From contig NC_050721.1 in assembly GCF_013402915.1 (NCBI RefSeq), positions 868,001 to 932,000 of the forward strand: a stretch of 64,000 nucleotides of DNA, written 5' to 3'. The translations under genes were made by a program, and so were the position numbers. The stretch comes from Zygotorulaspora mrakii (Eukaryota > Ascomycota > Saccharomycetes > Saccharomycetales > Saccharomycetaceae). Every line of letters begins with the position of its first letter. The first letter of the stretch is position 1. Below the pieces are notes generated by a model. That model was given only the letters and a program-made list of their open reading frames with translations, was not told the DNA's origin and ran no database searches. Positions 59,587 through 64,000 of the stretch are shown here, piece after piece.

Positions 59587-61110
59587 ATGTTGTCTGGATT
59601 TGCTGCTCGCTCAATTCGTAGCAGTCGCTCTTCGCCAAGTCTGGTTCGCCTGTTCTCTACTGTTAATGCTAACAGATCTGCTGCAGCAGCAGCAGCTATC
59701 GGTTCAAAGAATCAGTCCATGATTTCAAAACATGTGGAGGAAGTTGATCCAGAGATGCATGAAATTCTGAACAAGGAACGTTCTAGACAAAAGCACTCTA
59801 TTACATTGATCCCATCTGAAAATTTCACTTCCAAATCAGTAATGGACTTACTGGGATCTGAGATGCAAAACAAGTATTCCGAAGGGTACCCAGGTGAACG
59901 TTACTATGGTGGTAACCAGTTTATTGATCAAGCGGAATCCCTATGTCAGAAAAGAGCCTTGGAAGTTTATGGTCTAGATCCAGAACAGTGGGGTGTGAAT
60001 GTTCAATCTTTAAGTGGTGCACCGGCAAATTTGTACACTTACTCCGCAATCATGCAAACTGGTGATAGGCTGATGGGTCTGGATTTACCTCATGGTGGAC
60101 ATTTATCACATGGTTATCAATTGAGCAGTGGAACGAAGATCTCTTATGTCTCAAAATACTTCCAGACTATGCCTTACTGTGTTGACCCTGCTACTGGTTT
60201 GATTGATTATGATGCTTTAGATATGACTTCCAAGCTATTCAGACCAAAAGTTATCGTCGCAGGTACATCTGCTTATTCTAGAGTCCTAGATTACAAGCGT
60301 TTCCGTGAAATTGCTGATGGTTGTGGTGCCTACTTAATGAGTGACATGGCACATATTTCAGGTTTAGTTGCAGCTGGTGTTACACCATCACCTTTCGCAT
60401 TCTCTGATATTGTTACCACAACAACTCATAAATCATTGAGAGGTCCAAGAGGAGCAATGATTTTCTTCAGAAAAGGTGTTAGGAAGGTTACGAAGAAGGG
60501 AAAAACTATCATGTACGATTTGGAGAAAAAGATTAATTTCTCTGTGTTCCCTGGTCATCAAGGTGGCCCACACAACCATACGATTTCAGCATTGGCTGTT
60601 GCTTTGAAACAAGCATCTACTCCAGAGTTCAAGCAATATCAACAACAAGTTGTGGAAAATGCACGTATCTTTGGTGAAGCATTAAGCAAGCGTGGTTTTA
60701 AGCTAGTGTCCGGTGGTACCGATACTCATTTGATCTTAATTGATCTTTCAAATTTGGGAATTGATGGTGCACGTTTAGAAACTATATTGGAAAAATTAAA
60801 TATCGCTGCTAACAAAAATACTATTCCAGGTGATAAATCTGCTCTTTTCCCATCAGGATTGAGAGTTGGTACACCAGCAATGACGACCAGAGGTTTCAAA
60901 GAAGCAGAATTTGCGAAGGTTGCTGAATTTATAGATACAGCTGTTAAACTAGCTATCGGTTTGAAATCTCAAGAATCACCAGACTCGAAAGATGTCAGAG
61001 CACAACTAGCAGACTTCAAGCGGTTATGCGAGGATTCTGAACAGGTCAAAATACTATCTCAAGAGATTTCACAATGGGTTGGTGAATATCCAGTCCCAGG
61101 TGAATTATAA
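59587..61110 (+). CDS. SHM1: Mitochondrial serine hydroxymethyltransferase
   Basis: A 507-residue PLP enzyme interconverting serine and glycine with tetrahydrofolate in mitochondria. The Arg/Ser-rich N-terminus ([15 protein letters not shown]) is a presequence, followed by an Ala run. PLP lysine is Lys282 in [13 protein letters not shown]; Asp253 in [10 protein letters not shown] contacts the cofactor. [16 protein letters not shown] is the family signature. The presequence separates it from cytosolic SHM2. Matches YBR263W in position. Confidence 0.97.
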   Translation: MLSGFAARSIRSSRSSPSLVRLFSTVNANRSAAAAAAIGSKNQSMISKHVEEVDPEMHEILNKERSRQKHSITLIPSENFTSKSVMDLLGSEMQNKYSEGYPGERYYGGNQFIDQAESLCQKRALEVYGLDPEQWGVNVQSLSGAPANLYTYSAIMQTGDRLMGLDLPHGGHLSHGYQLSSGTKISYVSKYFQTMPYCVDPATGLIDYDALDMTSKLFRPKVIVAGTSAYSRVLDYKRFREIADGCGAYLMSDMAHISGLVAAGVTPSPFAFSDIVTTTTHKSLRGPRGAMIFFRKGVRKVTKKGKTIMYDLEKKINFSVFPGHQGGPHNHTISALAVALKQASTPEFKQYQQQVVENARIFGEALSKRGFKLVSGGTDTHLILIDLSNLGIDGARLETILEKLNIAANKNTIPGDKSALFPSGLRVGTPAMTTRGFKEAEFAKVAEFIDTAVKLAIGLKSQESPDSKDVRAQLADFKRLCEDSEQVKILSQEISQWVGEYPVPGEL

Positions 61111-61161
61111 TTGTAATTTCATGAGAAGAGAAGTTTTTTGTAGCTTTAATCCTTACATAAC

Positions 61162-61773
61162 TTAACAATTACAGCCGCTACTATTAGTTTCATTTTTAGA
61201 TTGATCCAATTTGATGCCATTGTTGTTCTTCGAATTCACACACTTGTTATATTTTTCTGCCGGTATTCTATCAATTATGCTTTCGAATAATTCATTTATG
61301 CCCTCCCCTGTGAGTGCGCTAACCTTTACAATATTTTTATTCATTTGAAATTCTTCATGTTCTATGTCATTTTTATTACCGACCAGAATTATGCATATAT
61401 CATCTCTCCTGTCCTGTTCTACGTATGATTGTAGCTCCTCAATCCAACTGTTGGCCTTTCGCAGACTTTCTGGTTTCGTTAAATCAAAGACTATAAGTGC
61501 CACATCTGTGTTTCTGTAGTACATTGGTGCTAGTGACCTGTACCTTTCCTGCCCTGCAGTGTCCCAAATCTCCAAATTGACTCTTTTCAAAGTCCCATTA
61601 TCCCCTTCCTTTTCAATGGCTTTAGTCGTATAAGCCGCCCCAATTGTTGCATTGCACTTTTGAAACGTCCCTATCGTATATCTCATCACTATCGATGATT
61701 TTCCCACTGACGATTCGCCGAGAAGAACAAGCTTCAAATCACAGGAGTAGACCTCCCTATCTCCATTACTCAT
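61162..61773 (-). CDS. YPT10: Ypt10, Rab5-like GTPase
   Basis: A 203-residue Rab GTPase. G1 GESSVGKSS, G3 WDTAGQERY, G4 GNKND and G5 SALTG are intact. The C-terminus CNC is a double-geranylgeranylation site. Family role is endosome/Golgi membrane traffic; in S. cerevisiae it is nonessential. The start is the ATG at 61773 (MSNGDREVYSCDLKLV); the frame runs 7 codons further upstream without ATG. S. cerevisiae Ypt10 (YBR264C) is 199 residues. Confidence 0.93.
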   Translation of the reverse strand: MSNGDREVYSCDLKLVLLGESSVGKSSIVMRYTIGTFQKCNATIGAAYTTKAIEKEGDNGTLKRVNLEIWDTAGQERYRSLAPMYYRNTDVALIVFDLTKPESLRKANSWIEELQSYVEQDRRDDICIILVGNKNDIEHEEFQMNKNIVKVSALTGEGINELFESIIDRIPAEKYNKCVNSKNNNGIKLDQSKNETNSSGCNC

Positions 61774-62485
61774 TTGAAAGGGCACAACAATCAAGCGGAT
61801 ATGTTTTCAGGTCTACTATCGTAATCCTTGGCTTGTTCAATCATTGTAATTATATTGTAAATTAGTTGATGCAATAGATTTTTAAAAGCATCTCGTTACC
61901 CGGCCTAAAAAACAACGTGTGAATGTGGAACCCTAAAATGTAATACAGAATTAACCGCCAACACTTATTGGAACATATATTTTCGAGTATAAGTTTAGAA
62001 GAGGTATTGGAACAAGTTTTTCACGAACCTGTTGTCGTTGAGGCTTGATAGAATATACTTCCAACCTCCAAGCCTCTCCTGCAACTATTTCAAGTCAAAC
62101 AAGAAGGCTTACATCCACGCCAAATTATTTTTGCTGTCGTTATGACAAGACTGGTAAGCTGAAAGGATATATCATGGCTCTTCTGATCTCAACTGTCTTT
62201 AAACAGTTTGAAACGGTACTTACCATTTGATACAGATGTTCTAATAGGCCAGTGAACGTATCAGCGGTTATTTATGGATAGTTCTCGTATACTGTGATGA
62301 CGCAACTGACGCGTTGAAGCAGCTGAGTCAAGTCTCGATGCTCAAAAGGCGTGTTGTAACGCATCGTAGATCCATATTACCAATTGATATTCTTATAGAG
62401 AGTTGAAGGGAGTTTTTCCTTCTATCCTCGAAAATCACACGCCATTTAGCCCTGAGCAGAAGAGAGAGTCTGAATTTATTGTTGC
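61774..62485. other. Divergent region between YPT10 and RIF1
   Basis: About 710 bp of AT-rich DNA. No RNA gene, repeat or convincing coding frame is seen. A synteny break relative to S. cerevisiae lies somewhere here (YPT10 and RIF1 are about ten genes apart there). Confidence 0.5.
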
Positions 62486-64000
62486 ATGATGAATAACTCT
62501 TCCAAATTATCGCCCCCAGGCAACAAATTACGAGCCATTGATATGCTGGATCAACATATCAATAGGAGAAGTCTGACTAAACATCGTTCGTCGGTACCTC
62601 CTTCTTCGATTCCATGGCTACATACAAAATTGCCTGCACCTTCCAAGTCACTGCCTATAGATAATAGTGATGCCACTTCGCCAACTCCGAAGAGAAGAAA
62701 TCAAGACAACGTGAAAGAAAACGCTCAAAAGAGATTGAAGTCTACTCGAAGCTCTGCATGCGACTTGGATTTCACAAGAGAAGATAACTCGTACGGATCT
62801 CCTACCACAAAATCCGTCGCTTTCTCTGACAAAATTGAATCTTCCCCCACACAACGTGATCTGAGGTCATCGCCAATACCCTCTTCTGCTTCAAAACCTT
62901 CAAAGTCGATATTGCGCAACAATAATGAAATACGAAAAACTGTAAGTGATCTAAGCTGGGACCGATCACCGTTCAAAATTTCACCCAGTAAAAATGGCTC
63001 TGCAATAGTTGGTCTTCCTGAAATAGATCCTCGCACCATTGAATACTGGAGAAGCGGAGAAATACATGGCTTACTTGATGCAAACAATACTGGAGAGTTC
63101 AGACGATTGATAACAGGTGGTCTGGAGCTTCTGGAACAGTCTGCAGGCCAGTTCGAAACTCGAAGCTTTGAAATATACGCTACATTCAATAACATTTTAA
63201 TATCTTCAACAGCAAAATCAGGCCACGATGTATCTGAACAAAACTTTAAAGTTATAAGTGAACTTTTGGGGAAAATTACCTCTATATGCATCCCACAATT
63301 AATTAGTGAACAAAGAAAGCTTTTATCCAAAAAATCAAAAAAGGATCCCTTCGTTTCAAGAATATATGTTCAGGTTGTCAGATTTTTTGGATTTATTCTT
63401 TCCAACTTCAAAATTATCAAATACCTCAACAAAAAGCCTCAGCTGCAACAAAAACTTAAAGAGTTTTACGACATATCCAAAGATGCTCTATCGCACCGTA
63501 ACTCCAACAAAGTAATACTTGCCGCCCATATATCAGTTTTGGCAAGTGAACGATTTGGAATCTACTTCTTAGAAAAAGATGAAGTAGCTAACATTCTGTT
63601 TGCTGTAATAGATTCAAAAGATATTCAAAGCACGAACCTCATTTGTGAAAAATTGATGCTGGTAAAAAGCTTCATCGTCAAATATCCTCAGGTCATGATT
63701 GAATCTCTCAAAAGGTGGTTGATAGTAGAGGTCTTTCCAAGAATTATTATCGATGATGAAGTTCATTCATTGAAGATTTTAGTTACTGCTACGGCGGTGC
63801 TCTTGGAGCTGTTGAAAAAAAGTATCAATATTTCGCATGTAAATGCGCAGATATATGAATATGTCGAATTCGGACGGATTAAAGAATTTATACCAGAAGC
63901 CTTGGCTTCCAAAATTTTCAAAGATGTCGAAATTGACTCTGAGACAACCACTTTTGGAGACTTATTGCTACAAAAGATCGAATATTTGATCTTGGTGAAG
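62486..64000 (+). CDS. RIF1: Rif1, telomere and replication-timing protein (5' part)
   Basis: Open from ATG 62486 (a second ATG follows directly) to the window end: 505 codons of a protein that is ~1,900 residues in S. cerevisiae. The disordered N-terminus carries two PP1-docking motifs, KSVAF (109-113) and SILR (141-144), with the spacing of the RVxF/SILK pair in yeast Rif1. Rif1 uses these to bring Glc7 phosphatase to origins and telomeres. From ~175 on the sequence is helical and HEAT-like (LITGGLELLEQSAGQFETRS). Identification relies on these motifs and the Rif1 N-domain pattern; the telomere-binding C-terminus is not visible. Confidence 0.88.
   Translation, partial: MMNNSSKLSPPGNKLRAIDMLDQHINRRSLTKHRSSVPPSSIPWLHTKLPAPSKSLPIDNSDATSPTPKRRNQDNVKENAQKRLKSTRSSACDLDFTREDNSYGSPTTKSVAFSDKIESSPTQRDLRSSPIPSSASKPSKSILRNNNEIRKTVSDLSWDRSPFKISPSKNGSAIVGLPEIDPRTIEYWRSGEIHGLLDANNTGEFRRLITGGLELLEQSAGQFETRSFEIYATFNNILISSTAKSGHDVSEQNFKVISELLGKITSICIPQLISEQRKLLSKKSKKDPFVSRIYVQVVRFFGFILSNFKIIKYLNKKPQLQQKLKEFYDISKDALSHRNSNKVILAAHISVLASERFGIYFLEKDEVANILFAVIDSKDIQSTNLICEKLMLVKSFIVKYPQVMIESLKRWLIVEVFPRIIIDDEVHSLKILVTATAVLLELLKKSINISHVNAQIYEYVEFGRIKEFIPEALASKIFKDVEIDSETTTFGDLLLQKIEYLILVK

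Overview
This is nuclear DNA of a budding yeast of the family Saccharomycetaceae. Genes are mostly intronless, tRNA genes are split in the yeast manner, introns use GTATGT and TACTAAC-type signals, and solo LTRs of a Ty1/copia-like element occur. The gene order interleaves two S. cerevisiae regions throughout: chr XV/VI on the left, chr VI/VIII in the middle, chr II/X on the right. That pattern is expected of a lineage that split before the whole-genome duplication (Zygosaccharomyces/Torulaspora or Lachancea/Kluyveromyces type). I cannot name the species.

Layout. 1-16.5 kb: IFM1 (partial), an IGD1/YOL024W-type gene, LAG2, a secreted glutaminyl-cyclase-like gene, FAB1, split tRNA-Ser(GCU), a solo LTR, ATG18 and ROG3/ROD1. 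16.7-18.2 kb: VPS75 (spliced), an LTR and tRNA-Ala. 18.4-37.2 kb: HIS2, prolyl-tRNA synthetase, DED81, ARG4, YSC83, YSC84/LSB3 (spliced), PES4/MIP6, an external NADH dehydrogenase, a 2.7 kb gene-poor stretch with tRNA-Gln and LTR debris, and a D-amino-acid oxidase. 37.4-44.6 kb: a second identical tRNA-Ala in the opposite orientation, nested LTRs, ECO1, CDC14, split tRNA-Tyr, an LTR stack and old LTR relics. 44.6-64 kb: PTR3, AIM22, POP4, SHG1, a YBR259W-type cullin-like gene, RTT101, RGD1, TAE1, AIM5/MIC12, SHM1, YPT10 and the 5' part of RIF1.

Main observations. (1) The 18.2-37.4 kb block is bounded by inverted tRNA-Ala+LTR units, and flipping it on paper restores the S. cerevisiae order and orientation of HIS2, LSB3/YSC84 and PES4/MIP6 between ROG3 and ECO1. 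This is strong evidence of an inversion mediated by tRNA or LTR repeats. (2) All five tRNA genes carry Ty LTR sequence 89-155 bp upstream of their 5' ends, and several LTRs are nested in each other. (3) The YBR259W-type gene looks like a cullin that lost its neddylation domain and sits in tandem with the cullin RTT101, so the two may be ancient tandem paralogues. (4) The D-amino-acid oxidase, absent from S. cerevisiae, has paired GATAAG sites and a peroxisome-type C-terminus.

Functionally related genes lie near each other in places: FAB1 makes PI(3,5)P2 and ATG18 binds it, LAG2 regulates cullins and RTT101 is one, and HIS2, ARG4, DED81 and the prolyl-tRNA synthetase serve amino-acid metabolism and charging. 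Family names come from remembered family features and synteny; no database search was run.
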